Source: Psychrobacter sp. Pi2-1 (GTDB taxonomy: Bacteria; Pseudomonadota; Gammaproteobacteria; Pseudomonadales; Moraxellaceae). From it: 64,000 nt of DNA. The stretch spans positions 186,001-250,000 of the forward strand of contig NZ_CAJHBO010000001.1 in assembly GCF_904846645.1 (NCBI RefSeq). Reading direction: 5' to 3'. Of this stretch, positions 25,259-34,847 are shown one piece after another. A program made the position numbers and the translations under genes. The notes under the pieces were generated by a model. The model was not told where the DNA came from. It saw only the letters and a program-made list of their open reading frames with translations, and ran no database searches. Every line of letters starts with the position of its first letter. Within the stretch, counting starts at the first letter, position 1.

Positions 25259-27217
25259 ATGTCACAGTTATTATCTCGCCACCATCGAACCGCTCAGCAA
25301 CGTAAACCAAAAATTAATACCTTACTCAAATCTAGCGTCGTGCTCATTACAAGTACGCTACTGCTATCTATATCCACACAGGCTGTAGAGCCAACGAACT
25401 CAACAAGTAACGCCACGGTCAACAATACATCAATCAATACCAGTGCTATAAACTTGGCCATCATGGCTGATAGTCCAACGGTACTCTCTGAAACCAAGCG
25501 CATCACGCGAGCAAAGACCAATACACTTAGCACCGAATCGAACAATGCTAACAATGCTAATAGTGACCAAGCCATCTATTCTGAAGACGCCATTCATCAT
25601 CCAGTTTGGGCAAAGAACGGCATGGTCGCTACCCAAGAAGCGCTTGCCTCTGACATTGGTTTACAGATTCTAAAGGACGGCGGTAATGCGGTAGATGCTG
25701 GCGTTGCAGTGGGTTTTGCCCTAGCAGTAACCTTGCCGCGCGCAGGTAATATCGGTGGTGGTGGTTTTATGATGATTTATGATGCCAAACAAGGCAAAAC
25801 GGTGGCGCTTGATTACCGTGAAAAAGCACCAAGTAGCGCCTCACGCGATATGTACCTTGATAAAGAAGGCAATGCTGTCAGCGACTTATCTCGCTATCAT
25901 GGCTTGGCCGTTGGCGTGCCAGGGACAGTAGCAGGACTACTAAAAGCGCTAGAAGAGCATGGTACGATGAGCCGCGAGCAAGTTATGGCACCAGCGATAG
26001 CACTGGCTGAAAACGGTATAGAAGTCACCGCTGGCTTGTCCGAGTCACTCACGGCGTTGAGTGATCGCTTACAGAAATGGCCAAGTACTAAAAAAGTGTT
26101 TTTTAAGCCTGATGGCAGCGCTTATCAGCCAGGTGAACGTTTAAAGCAGCCTGAGCTTGCGCGTTCGTTAAAGCGGATTGCGGTACAGGGTACCGATGGG
26201 TTTTATAAGGGTGAGACCGCTCAAAAACTGGTCAAAGCAGTCAACGAAGCAGGCGGTAGCATGAGCCTGCAAGATTTGGCCAATTATCAAGCCATTGCTC
26301 GCGAACCTGTCAAAGGCGACTACCGTGGCTATGAGATTGTTTCTATGCCGCCGCCCTCCTCTGGTGGTATTCACATCGTGCAGATTTTGAATATATTAGA
26401 AGGCTATCCGCTCAAAGACTACGGACAAAACAGCGCACAGACTATTCACTTAATGGCAGAAGCAATGCAGTTAGCGTATGCAGATCGAGCTGAGTATCTG
26501 GGAGATGCCGACTTTATCGATGTACCTGCCAGCGGCTTAACCTCACAAGCCTATGCAGACAAACTGCGTACGTTGATTGATCCCAATAAAGCCACGCCAG
26601 CAGCGACTATCAAAGCGAACAATCCTCTGCCCTATGAGAGTGATCAGACCACACACTTCTCTATCGTTGATAAAGACGGTAATGCGATAGCCAATACTTA
26701 TACGTTGAATTTCTCTTATGGTACTGGTCTCGTTGCGGACGGTACAGGCATTTTGCTCAATAATGAAATGGATGATTTTTCTGCCAAACCTGGCGTACCA
26801 AATGGCTACGGTTTACTTGGTGGCGACGCTAATGCTGTGGAAGCCAATAAGCGTCCACTGTCTTCTATGAGTCCGACACTCGTATTCAAAGACAGCAAAC
26901 CTTACATCGTTACTGGTAGCCCAGGTGGTAGCCGTATCATCACGACTGTCACTCAGATTATATCCAACGTCATCGACCATGATATGAATATCGCTGAAGC
27001 AACGCATGCGCCGCGTATCCACGATCAATGGTTACCTGATGAGATTCGAGTGGAAAAAGCACTGAATATTGATACCGTGAAAAAGCTCGAATCAATGGGT
27101 CATACCGTCAGTCCAAAATCCGCGATGGGATCTACGCAATCGATCATGCTCACACCAAACGGTGTTTATGGATCTTCAGACCCACGTATTGTCGATGCGG
27201 CAGTGGTTGGCTACTAA
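25259..27217 (+). CDS. ggt: Gamma-glutamyltransferase
   Basis: This 652-residue exported enzyme cleaves the gamma-glutamyl bond of glutathione and transfers or hydrolyses the glutamyl group. A signal region (SSVVLITSTLLLSISTQAVE) and a low-complexity Asn/Ser/Thr stretch of about 90 residues precede the catalytic domain, which begins at HHPVWAKNGMVATQEALAS. The precursor self-cleaves before the nucleophilic Thr of QTTHFSIVDKDGNA (about residue 464). The small-subunit signatures GILLNNEMDDFSAKPG and NKRPLSSMSPT are intact, as is GGNAVDAGVAVGFAL in the large subunit. The N-terminal spacer makes it longer than the roughly 580-residue E. coli enzyme. Confidence 0.96.
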   Translation: MSQLLSRHHRTAQQRKPKINTLLKSSVVLITSTLLLSISTQAVEPTNSTSNATVNNTSINTSAINLAIMADSPTVLSETKRITRAKTNTLSTESNNANNANSDQAIYSEDAIHHPVWAKNGMVATQEALASDIGLQILKDGGNAVDAGVAVGFALAVTLPRAGNIGGGGFMMIYDAKQGKTVALDYREKAPSSASRDMYLDKEGNAVSDLSRYHGLAVGVPGTVAGLLKALEEHGTMSREQVMAPAIALAENGIEVTAGLSESLTALSDRLQKWPSTKKVFFKPDGSAYQPGERLKQPELARSLKRIAVQGTDGFYKGETAQKLVKAVNEAGGSMSLQDLANYQAIAREPVKGDYRGYEIVSMPPPSSGGIHIVQILNILEGYPLKDYGQNSAQTIHLMAEAMQLAYADRAEYLGDADFIDVPASGLTSQAYADKLRTLIDPNKATPAATIKANNPLPYESDQTTHFSIVDKDGNAIANTYTLNFSYGTGLVADGTGILLNNEMDDFSAKPGVPNGYGLLGGDANAVEANKRPLSSMSPTLVFKDSKPYIVTGSPGGSRIITTVTQIISNVIDHDMNIAEATHAPRIHDQWLPDEIRVEKALNIDTVKKLESMGHTVSPKSAMGSTQSIMLTPNGVYGSSDPRIVDAAVVGY

Positions 27218-27244
27218 AAAACTGTCTTTAATTATCAGTCACAT

Positions 27245-27278
27245 AGCCCTCTATACCTTGTTGTATTGAGGGCTTTTT
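27245..27278 (+). terminator. Terminator after ggt
   Basis: AGCCCTC...GAGGGCT is followed by TTTTT, 28 bases beyond the ggt stop. The remaining 230 bases before dnaE hold its promoter and a small GAGG/CCTC hairpin near 27415, but no gene. Confidence 0.85.
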
Positions 27279-27511
27279 GATGTTGCCTATAACCGAGTTT
27301 TTATGACGTAATGACTTAACTTACGCAGATTAAACCCTTTGAACCTGTGGCTGTCTGCGGCAAATAATGCTATTATTGACGACCCCATTTAAAACGTATC
27401 AATATGGCTATCGAGGTCTTGTCGGCCTCTAGATATCAGCGTAATTGATTGATAGTAATCAATTATTTTATCGCTAGCTTATTTCTTTGATCGTACCAGT
27501 AAGAGTCTTCT

Positions 27512-30500
27512 ATGGCATTTGTACACCTTGGCATTCACAGCGAATATTCCATCACCGATTCTATCGTGCGTATTAAACCGCTGGTAAAAGCTGCTGCGGC
27601 TGACAATCAGCGAGCGTTGGCATTGACCGATTTGTCCAATTTATATGCCACGGTGAAATTTTATCGTGCCTGCTTAGGTGCGGGTATCAAGCCTATTATT
27701 GGCAGTGAAGTCATCATGGATAATGAAGACACACGCCTTACCTTACTTGCGATGAATAACGAAGGGTATCAAAACATTACCCGTATCGTATCGCTCGGGT
27801 TTACCGAAGGTCGCGCTGATCCTATCAATCATGGTACCCCGGTTATTAAGCGCAGTCATATCTTAGAGCATGCAGCAGGTGTGATTGTACTGCTCACAGA
27901 AAAGTCAGACGTGGGTCAAGCATTGGTCGGCTCGATGCCAGAAAAGGCCGATGAACTACTTACTGAGTGGCAGGCACAGTTTGACGATCGTTTATACTTT
28001 GCGATCAAGCGTACCAATCGCTCAGGCGAAGATGCTTTTATTAGAGCAGCCATCCATTCAGGTGCCAAACACAACATTCCTATCATTGCGCATAATGACG
28101 TGCGTTTCTTAGAGCAAGATGATTTTGATGCTCATGAAGCCCGCGTGTGTATTGCAGGCTCTTATGTCCTTGCTGATCCAAATCGCCCACAGACTTACTC
28201 AGATGAGCAGTATCTAAAAACACAAGCTCAGATGGAGCAATTATTTGCTGATATTCCGCAGGTCATTGACAATACCTTGCGCCTCGCTACACGCTGCAAT
28301 GTCACCCTAACGCTTGGTATTAACGTCCTACCTGATTTTCCTGTGCCTGCAGGCGAAACGATTGAGTCGTTTTTCCGTGCCGAGTCACAACGCGGTCTTG
28401 AGCAGCGCTTAGACAAGCTGTTTCCTATCGAATCACGTACGGATAATTGGAGCGATTTCCGTCAGAGATACGATGAACGCCTTGCATATGAGTTGGATAT
28501 TATTCTATCCATGGGCTTCCCGGGTTATTTCCTAATCGTCATGGACTTTATCCGCTGGGCAAAAGCCAATGGTGTGCCAGTAGGCCCTGGACGTGGTTCT
28601 GGTGCAGGTTCGTTGGTTGCCTATGCACTAAACATTACCGACCTTGACCCGATTCATTACGATCTACTATTCGAGCGCTTCTTGAACCCTGAGCGGGTAT
28701 CGATGCCCGATTTCGATATCGACTTTTGTATCGAAGGTCGTGACCGCGTTATTGATTATGTCGCGCAAACCTATGGTCGTGATGCCGTCTCACAGATTAT
28801 TACCTTTGGTACTATGGCCGCAAAAGCGGTTGTGCGTGATGTGGCACGCGTACAAAGCAAATCGTATTTTTTGGCCAATAAAATATCCAAGCTGATTCCA
28901 AAAACGCCTGGCATCACACTGAGCCAAGCGCTTGAGCAAGAACCACAACTCAAAGACTTGATCTCTAATCCTGATAATATGGATTATGAAGATGCCATTG
29001 AGATTTGGGAGATGGCGATTAAGCTGGAAGGCGTCTGCCGAAATGTCGGTAAACATGCTGGTGGTGTATTGATTGCTCCGCACAAGATCACTGACTTTAG
29101 CGCCATTTACTGTGATGATGAAGGTCACCGTGTCAGCCAGTTTGATAAAGACGATGTAGAAGCTGTCGGTTTGGTGAAGTTTGACTTTTTGGGTCTACGC
29201 AACTTAACCGTTATCAACGCAGCGGTTGAAAATATCAATTTACGCCGTGCAAAAGAAAACGTACCTGCCTTAGTTTTGGAAGATTTGCCGTTAGATGACA
29301 GCAAAGCCTATAAGCTGCTGCAAGATGCCAAAACCACGGCGGTCTTTCAGCTAGAAAGTATGGGTATGAAAAAGTATCTGGCTAAACTACAACCGACCAA
29401 TATCGAGGATGTCATCGCCATGTGTGCGCTGTATCGTCCCGGCCCACTTGATGCAGGCATGGTAGAGATGTATATCGACCGTAAGCATGGTCGCGAAGAA
29501 GTCATTTATGACCATCCCAATCTTGAGCCGATTTTAGAAAACACCAATGGCGTTATTGTCTATCAAGAACAGGTGATGCAAATTTCACAGGTGATGGCAG
29601 GCTATAGTCTGGGCGGTGCTGACATGCTACGCCGTGCGATGGGTAAAAAGAAACCTGAAGAGATGGCAAAGCAGCGCGATATTTTTGTCACGGGTGCCAC
29701 CTCACAAGGCATTGATGAAGTCACGTCAGGTGGCGTATTTGACTTGATGGAAAAGTTCGCAGGTTACGGTTTTAACCGCTCGCATTCTGCGGCTTACGGG
29801 GTATTGGCTTATCAAACGGCTTATCTAAAACAATACTACCCTGCCGAATTTATGGCAGCGGTCTTAACTTCAGATATGAACAACACCGACAACGTCGTGT
29901 TCTTTATCAATGACTGCCGTGAAAACTTTGGGTTGACCGTAGTCAATCCTTCGGTCAATCGTAGTGAGTGGCATTTCGTTGCCGATACTCCGACCAATAT
30001 CATCTATGGTCTTGGCGCAATTAAAGGCGTGGGTGAAGGCGCGGTAGAGTCTATCGTAGATGCACGTCGCACGGATGGTCCTTTTAAAGACTTATATGAC
30101 TTCTGCCGCCGTGTCGACATCAAAAAAGTCAATAAGCGCACCCTTGAAGCGTTGGTCAGCGCTGGCTGTTTTGATGACTTTGCCGCCACGCTACGACCTG
30201 ACTTGCCAGCCGATGAAGCTTACGAGATTCGCGGCGCCTTGATGAGTCAATTGCCAAGCGCGGTACAAGCCGCTGAGCAAGACCGTCAAAACCGCGAAAT
30301 CGGTATGATGGATTTGTTTGGTGAGATGGACGGTGTGGTCGCAGCGCCGCCGTTAGTCATGACGCCAGAGCTCATCTGGGGTGACAAACACCGTCTAAAA
30401 GCGGAAAAGAACACCTTGGGACTGTACTTAACGGGACATCCAATCAATGAGTATTTGGATGAGTTGAAACGCTACACCTCTGGTGCACGTCTCGATAAGT

Positions 30501-31231
30501 TAACAGATACTGGCTATAACGGCAGCTGCTATTTCTCGGGGCTTATTATAGATATTGCCAACTTTGGTAATCGCAATGTGATTACTTTAGATGATGGCAC
30601 GTCGAGATTGGAAGTCAGCTGCTATGCTGAGCGTTTCAACCGCGTCAAAGAGCAATTGAAAATCGATGAAGTTGTCATTATCAAAGGCAGTATTCGTGAG
30701 CGTGATGGACGCTTGTTTGCGCGTCTTGATAGTGCCATGAGTATGGTCGATGCGCGCCTGCGTTGGCTCAAAAAAATCAGTATCAAAGTCCACGGTAGTG
30801 ATATTAATTTGCTCACACGCTTGCAACCATTACTCAAATCAGCTCAAGCTGATATCATTCCTGAGCCGCGTCTGGCTTATAACCAAGAGCAAGATGAGCA
30901 AGGCAATAATGGTAGTAACACTTACGACCCTGCCATGGGCGGCAGTTTATATGATGAAAATGGTAACGATTTATTGGCGCTAGAGAACGATATGAACCAT
31001 GACGCATTTAATCAAAATAGCATGCCCCAAAGTTATGCAAACAATGCGCTCAGTAATACAGATACTTCTATCAATGATAACTGCTTGCCACTTGGTTTGA
31101 GCGTGTATGACGTTTATGGTATCGCAAATGTGGGACTATCCGAACATTGGCGGGTTTACCCGAACGATGATAATTTGCAACAACTGAAAACTTTAGTTAG
31201 TGAAGATAACTTACACTTTCATTACAGCTAA
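27512..31231 (+). CDS. dnaE: DNA polymerase III alpha subunit
   Basis: This is the 1239-residue replicative polymerase. The PHP domain comes first (FVHLGIHSEYSITDS, LALTDLSNLYATVKF). The palm carries the catalytic aspartates in PDFDIDFCIEGRDRVIDY and VKFDFLGLRNLTV, with GPGRGSGAGSLVAYAL upstream. The helix-hairpin-helix region is around RTLEALVSAGCFDDF, and the OB fold near residue 1010 (YFSGLIIDIANFGNRN). The last 160 residues include an Asn/Asp-rich stretch (about 1130-1200) not expected in the E. coli enzyme of 1160 residues, before a short folded end. Length otherwise fits the gammaproteobacterial DnaE1 type. Confidence 0.97.
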   Translation: MAFVHLGIHSEYSITDSIVRIKPLVKAAAADNQRALALTDLSNLYATVKFYRACLGAGIKPIIGSEVIMDNEDTRLTLLAMNNEGYQNITRIVSLGFTEGRADPINHGTPVIKRSHILEHAAGVIVLLTEKSDVGQALVGSMPEKADELLTEWQAQFDDRLYFAIKRTNRSGEDAFIRAAIHSGAKHNIPIIAHNDVRFLEQDDFDAHEARVCIAGSYVLADPNRPQTYSDEQYLKTQAQMEQLFADIPQVIDNTLRLATRCNVTLTLGINVLPDFPVPAGETIESFFRAESQRGLEQRLDKLFPIESRTDNWSDFRQRYDERLAYELDIILSMGFPGYFLIVMDFIRWAKANGVPVGPGRGSGAGSLVAYALNITDLDPIHYDLLFERFLNPERVSMPDFDIDFCIEGRDRVIDYVAQTYGRDAVSQIITFGTMAAKAVVRDVARVQSKSYFLANKISKLIPKTPGITLSQALEQEPQLKDLISNPDNMDYEDAIEIWEMAIKLEGVCRNVGKHAGGVLIAPHKITDFSAIYCDDEGHRVSQFDKDDVEAVGLVKFDFLGLRNLTVINAAVENINLRRAKENVPALVLEDLPLDDSKAYKLLQDAKTTAVFQLESMGMKKYLAKLQPTNIEDVIAMCALYRPGPLDAGMVEMYIDRKHGREEVIYDHPNLEPILENTNGVIVYQEQVMQISQVMAGYSLGGADMLRRAMGKKKPEEMAKQRDIFVTGATSQGIDEVTSGGVFDLMEKFAGYGFNRSHSAAYGVLAYQTAYLKQYYPAEFMAAVLTSDMNNTDNVVFFINDCRENFGLTVVNPSVNRSEWHFVADTPTNIIYGLGAIKGVGEGAVESIVDARRTDGPFKDLYDFCRRVDIKKVNKRTLEALVSAGCFDDFAATLRPDLPADEAYEIRGALMSQLPSAVQAAEQDRQNREIGMMDLFGEMDGVVAAPPLVMTPELIWGDKHRLKAEKNTLGLYLTGHPINEYLDELKRYTSGARLDKLTDTGYNGSCYFSGLIIDIANFGNRNVITLDDGTSRLEVSCYAERFNRVKEQLKIDEVVIIKGSIRERDGRLFARLDSAMSMVDARLRWLKKISIKVHGSDINLLTRLQPLLKSAQADIIPEPRLAYNQEQDEQGNNGSNTYDPAMGGSLYDENGNDLLALENDMNHDAFNQNSMPQSYANNALSNTDTSINDNCLPLGLSVYDVYGIANVGLSEHWRVYPNDDNLQQLKTLVSEDNLHFHYS

Positions 31232-31302
31232 AATGCACAATCCCATCAAAAATCTACTATAGTAACTTGACTGCTTTAACTTTTAACAATTGGATAAAAG
31301 CC

Positions 31303-31683
31303 ATGACTGACATGACGAATAATAATATGACTGGTCAGACTGATGAAGAGATTATCAATCACGAACAGTTCGAAGACATGCATGACTTGCTAGAAGAAGA
31401 CTTTGTCGAGCTGATACAAGTGTACCTCAATGACAGTCAAAAACGCGTTGCAACACTGCGAATCGCTCAGCAAGAAGATGATAACGCCAATGGCTTTGAA
31501 ACCGCTCATGCCCTAAAAGGCGCAAGTGCCAATTTGGGTACGACTCAGCTGGTTCGTCTTAGCAGCCAGCTACAAGAATGCTGCCGTGAGCGCCGCATTA
31601 GTGAACAAGCTGATCTTATTGAAGAGATTGCCGCCGCATTACAACGCGCCGAACAAGAAATCAATCAAAGATTGGGGCAATAA
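31303..31683 (+). CDS. Orphan Hpt (histidine phosphotransfer) domain protein
   Basis: This acidic helical protein of about 126 residues is almost entirely one Hpt domain. The phosphoacceptor His lies in ETAHALKGASANLGTTQL, the family signature, preceded by the helix LLEEDFVELIQVYLNDSQKR. Such proteins relay phosphate between a hybrid kinase receiver and a response regulator. The ATG at 31303 is preceded by GGATAAAAG; the TTG at 31267 would extend it but is less plausible. No kinase or receiver is adjacent, so the partner is elsewhere. Its stop overlaps the start of trmJ (TAATG), which implies translational coupling. Confidence 0.88.
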   Translation: MTDMTNNNMTGQTDEEIINHEQFEDMHDLLEEDFVELIQVYLNDSQKRVATLRIAQQEDDNANGFETAHALKGASANLGTTQLVRLSSQLQECCRERRISEQADLIEEIAAALQRAEQEINQRLGQ

Positions 31684-32567
31684 TGAGTAACGACGCTTTA
31701 TCATCTACTGAGCAAGCCCGTACAGTGAATGAATACCTCGACTGCTTACAAGTCATCATGGTCAATACGACTTTGCCTGCCAATATCGGCTCAGCCGCAC
31801 GCGCCATGCATACTATGGGCTTGTCCCGTTTGACCGTTGTCGACCCCAAATTGCCAATTGACGAGACCAGTGTCTCTCATGCGGCAGGCGGTAGTGAACT
31901 GCTGTCATCTGCTGTGATCGCACCAACTCTAGAGTCTGCCATTTCCGGTTGCCAGCTGGTATTTGCAGCCAGCAGTCGCAGTCGTCATCTGCCGCGCCCT
32001 GTTGTGACACCCACGCAAGCCGCTAAGATTATGTTTGATTTTATCGATACACAGTCGGCTTTAAGTGCAAATGATAATAACGTTGACACCTCATCAGACG
32101 CTGTTTCTAACAAACCAAATATCGCTATATTATTTGGACGTGAAGATCGTGGGTTGACCAATGAAGAGTTGGCTTATGCTGATTATCATATTCAAATTGA
32201 CGCCAACCCTGCTTACCCTGTACTAAATGTCGCCTCAGCAGTGCAGGTCATTGCAAGCTTTATCTTTGCTTATGCTCAAACGCATGCTCAGACAGCTGAT
32301 AATTTAGATTCGGATACAAGCGCAGAAGCCCAATCGACGATTAATGTGAATTTGCGTCAACAGTGGGATGAGCCTGCTATCAATCAGCAGCAGTTGCAAC
32401 AGCTTACTCAGCGCACTACTGACCTTATGGTACAGCGCGGTCTGGCAAATAGCGAACATCTAAAGTCATTACCGTCACGCCTCTCCAGACTGGGATCACG
32501 CCTACAGCTTGATCAAAAAGAGTATCAGCTATTAAGCGCTTTGATTGCAAAATTATCCAAAGACTAA
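31683..32567 (+). CDS. trmJ: tRNA (cytidine/uridine-32-2'-O)-methyltransferase TrmJ
   Basis: This 294-residue SPOUT-class enzyme methylates the ribose of nucleotide 32 in tRNA. Motif 1 is VNTTLPANIGSAARAMHTMGLSRL, motif 2 is NIAILFGREDRGLTNEEL, and motif 3 (knot) is NPAYPVLNVASAVQVIASF. The C-terminal 80 residues are a helical extension (TQRTTDLMVQRGL...SRLSRLGSRLQLDQKE) typical of TrmJ rather than other SpoU proteins. An insertion rich in Asn/Asp/Ser (about residues 115-140) separates motifs 1 and 2. The start overlaps the Hpt gene stop. Confidence 0.94.
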   Translation: MSNDALSSTEQARTVNEYLDCLQVIMVNTTLPANIGSAARAMHTMGLSRLTVVDPKLPIDETSVSHAAGGSELLSSAVIAPTLESAISGCQLVFAASSRSRHLPRPVVTPTQAAKIMFDFIDTQSALSANDNNVDTSSDAVSNKPNIAILFGREDRGLTNEELAYADYHIQIDANPAYPVLNVASAVQVIASFIFAYAQTHAQTADNLDSDTSAEAQSTINVNLRQQWDEPAINQQQLQQLTQRTTDLMVQRGLANSEHLKSLPSRLSRLGSRLQLDQKEYQLLSALIAKLSKD

Positions 32568-32756
32568 AACAAGTCATAGTTTATCAGCTTGCCTTTGTTT
32601 GACAGCTTTTTACTATATTTTGCGGTACAAAGCTGTTATAACTTAGAAAAAATGAGCAAACATATACTCTCATTATTATTTAACCATCATGACCATAAAA
32701 TAAAGACATTGCTACTTTAGCAACGCTACTTTACCGACGAATAGATAGGACGCTTT

Positions 32757-33668
32757 ATGTCATTGCCATCCAAATTGTTCAGATCGCTTGTCAGCATCAA
32801 AAAAGATCTAAAAGAAGATATCGATGCGGTATTTAACCGCGATCCTGCAGCGCGCAATAGTCTGGAAGTCATCCTAACCTACCCAGGTATCCATGCGCTC
32901 ATTCTACATCGAGGTGCGCACTGTCTGTGGAATCATGAACAGAAATTGGCGGCTCGCGTCATCTCATACGGCTCGCGTATTATTACAGGTATTGAGATTC
33001 ACCCTGCTGCCAAGATTGGTAAGCGTTTCTTCATCGATCATGGTGTTGGGGTCGTCATCGGTGAGACTGCTGAGATTGGCAACGACGTGACGTTGTATCA
33101 CGGTGTTACTCTAGGCGGTGTGTCTTGGAATAATGGCAAACGCCACCCAACGCTAGAAGATGGTGTAACCGTTGGTGCTGGTGCAAAAGTCTTGGGGCCA
33201 TTTACAGTCGGCAAAAATGCTAAAATCGGCTCGAATGCAGTGGTAGTCAAACCAGTACCAGCAGGCGCTACGATGGTCGGTAGTGCCGCTCGTATGATCT
33301 CAGATCATCACGATGAAAAAGGCAATCCCATCGCGACAAAAGTACAAGATGCCAAGCAACAAGAAAAAGTTGCGCAAGCTGGCGAGAGCATCAAGGATCA
33401 AACAACTGACACCACTTCTACTGCGAAACGCACCAATACCTTTCGTGCCTATGGTATCGATCCCTATTCGCAAGACCCTGTCGCAGAAGCGTTTGCTAAA
33501 ATGCTCGAACATATCCAACAGTCAGAGAATCGCCTAGATCAGTTGCAGTCAGCGATGTGTGATATCGATCCCAATTTTTGCAAAAAAGAATACGATAAGT
33601 TGTGCCTAGAAGATTTAGATGTGATTGGTCGTGCTGATATCGATGACGTAGATAACGAGCAGAAATAA
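32757..33668 (+). CDS. cysE: Serine O-acetyltransferase
   Basis: This 303-residue enzyme acetylates L-serine with acetyl-CoA in the first step of cysteine synthesis. The left-handed beta-helix hexapeptide region is unmistakable ([72 protein letters not shown]). The N-terminal helical part is the short type seen in EpsC/CysE of many bacteria. The C-terminal 120 residues are an unusual extension with a polar Thr/Gln-rich linker ([15 protein letters not shown]), an [13 protein letters not shown] segment, a helical [18 protein letters not shown] stretch and a Cys-containing acidic end. AGGACGCTTT precedes the ATG. Confidence 0.95.
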   Translation: MSLPSKLFRSLVSIKKDLKEDIDAVFNRDPAARNSLEVILTYPGIHALILHRGAHCLWNHEQKLAARVISYGSRIITGIEIHPAAKIGKRFFIDHGVGVVIGETAEIGNDVTLYHGVTLGGVSWNNGKRHPTLEDGVTVGAGAKVLGPFTVGKNAKIGSNAVVVKPVPAGATMVGSAARMISDHHDEKGNPIATKVQDAKQQEKVAQAGESIKDQTTDTTSTAKRTNTFRAYGIDPYSQDPVAEAFAKMLEHIQQSENRLDQLQSAMCDIDPNFCKKEYDKLCLEDLDVIGRADIDDVDNEQK

Positions 33669-33694
33669 CTACTAGAACTTTCAGTAAAAGAAAT

Positions 33695-33736
33695 AAAACT
33701 AAGGGGCGTACACTATACTGTACGCCCCTTAGTTTT
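33695..33736. terminator. Bidirectional terminator cysE / folK
   Basis: AAAACTAAGGGGCGTAC and its exact complement (17-bp arms) surround an eight-base loop. A and T tracts on the two sides suit termination of both convergent genes. Confidence 0.95.
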
Positions 33737-33844
33737 ATGTACTGCAAAAATATTAGATGTAGTCAGTGTCAATGTCAGTTAAAATAAATTAATTTACCAT
33801 CTATCTACTTATTATCAATTTTTCTCAAAACGCTATTCAAATAT

Positions 33845-34393
33845 CTAATCAGTAGATACGGTCAACTCCCTGACTCCCGCTTCCTCGTGCTCTTTAAATG
33901 GATAACGATCGGCCATTACAATCCAATTAGACATTGATTTAGATTTCGATTCTTTGCTTAGGCTATTTTCTATATTAGCCAATTTAACCATCAAAATATC
34001 AATATCCATCGTCACTCGCCGTACTTGATTCGGCTTAGTCTGTCGACATCTATTACAATCACCTTCAAGCGTTCTAAAGATTTGCTGTAGTTGTTGTAGG
34101 CTCACAGGTGTGGTCAGTGCTAGATGGACACATTGATTGGTATAGTCAGGCTTTGGCTGTTCCAAGGTTGTAGTAAAATCAGGATTTTGAAAAGCCGTAG
34201 ACAATCGCACCTCACCTAGCGCTGCTAATCGCTGCCTAGCAAGCGGGAGATACTTGTCGGCTTGATAGTTACTACCTAGCGCTAACACTAGCTCTACCAC
34301 GGGCTGCGCTTGCACAGTCTCAGGTGCGCATTGTGTGAACGTTGTCAAATTCAAATCCACGGGCTTTTTATGCATCATCGACTTGGCTGTCAT
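33845..34393 (-). CDS. folK: 2-amino-4-hydroxy-6-hydroxymethyldihydropteridine diphosphokinase
   Basis: This enzyme of about 182 residues transfers pyrophosphate from ATP to the pterin alcohol in folate synthesis. The family opening is VELVLALGSNYQADKYLPLARQRL, and the ATP/Mg region RRVTMDIDILMVKL carries the paired aspartates. The canonical GPRxLDLDIL form is altered here to VRRVTMDIDILM, a moderate divergence. The C-terminus YPFKEHEEAGVREL is also looser than usual. I prefer the start at 34393 because AAGAAG lies nearby; in-frame starts at 34447 and 34375/34378 exist. It overlaps the 3' end of folB on the same strand, so the two are coupled. Confidence 0.82.
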   Translation of the reverse strand: MTAKSMMHKKPVDLNLTTFTQCAPETVQAQPVVELVLALGSNYQADKYLPLARQRLAALGEVRLSTAFQNPDFTTTLEQPKPDYTNQCVHLALTTPVSLQQLQQIFRTLEGDCNRCRQTKPNQVRRVTMDIDILMVKLANIENSLSKESKSKSMSNWIVMADRYPFKEHEEAGVRELTVSTD

Positions 34394-34805
34394 TAACTTC
34401 TTTGGCAGCTTTTCTAGTAGCTGGCTCGTTGGTTGATGCTGGCGCATAGCGCGTTATTTGCACCCCTACCGCATCAGCTTTAGCAATAGCAGTAGGCTTA
34501 GCAATGCTCAACGTTATTTTTTGACAGTCATATTTTGCAAATATCTTATCAGAGATCTGACCAGCCAAATGCTCAAGCAGCTTTGCTTGAATCTCTTTGC
34601 ACCACTCACTCACATCATCGCAGACTTCTTTATAACTCAGGGCATCGCTGATATCATCTGACACAGCAGCATGGCTAATGTCAGTCTCAAGCGCGATATC
34701 AATAAGTAATGGCTGAGTAATGGCTCGCTCCCAATCAAACACACCGATTACTGCATCGACTTTTAGACCTTTTATAAATACCACGTCAGACTGAGTATGA
34801 AACAT
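34368..34805 (-). CDS. folB: Dihydroneopterin aldolase
   Basis: This 145-residue enzyme cleaves dihydroneopterin to 6-hydroxymethyl-dihydropterin and glycolaldehyde, one step before FolK. Signatures are VFIKGLKVDAVIGVFDWERAI (substrate-binding Glu), DALSYKEVCDDV, LLEHLAGQISDKIFAKY (family LxExLA motif) and ITLSIAKPTAI with the catalytic Lys. The last 25 residues are a polar tail that overlaps the folK gene. The two genes form a small folate operon. Confidence 0.92.
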   Translation of the reverse strand: MFHTQSDVVFIKGLKVDAVIGVFDWERAITQPLLIDIALETDISHAAVSDDISDALSYKEVCDDVSEWCKEIQAKLLEHLAGQISDKIFAKYDCQKITLSIAKPTAIAKADAVGVQITRYAPASTNEPATRKAAKEVNDSQVDDA

Positions 34806-34847
34806 GCTTTCATCCTTGTTTGCTAATTTTTTTCGTGTTTTTAATGT

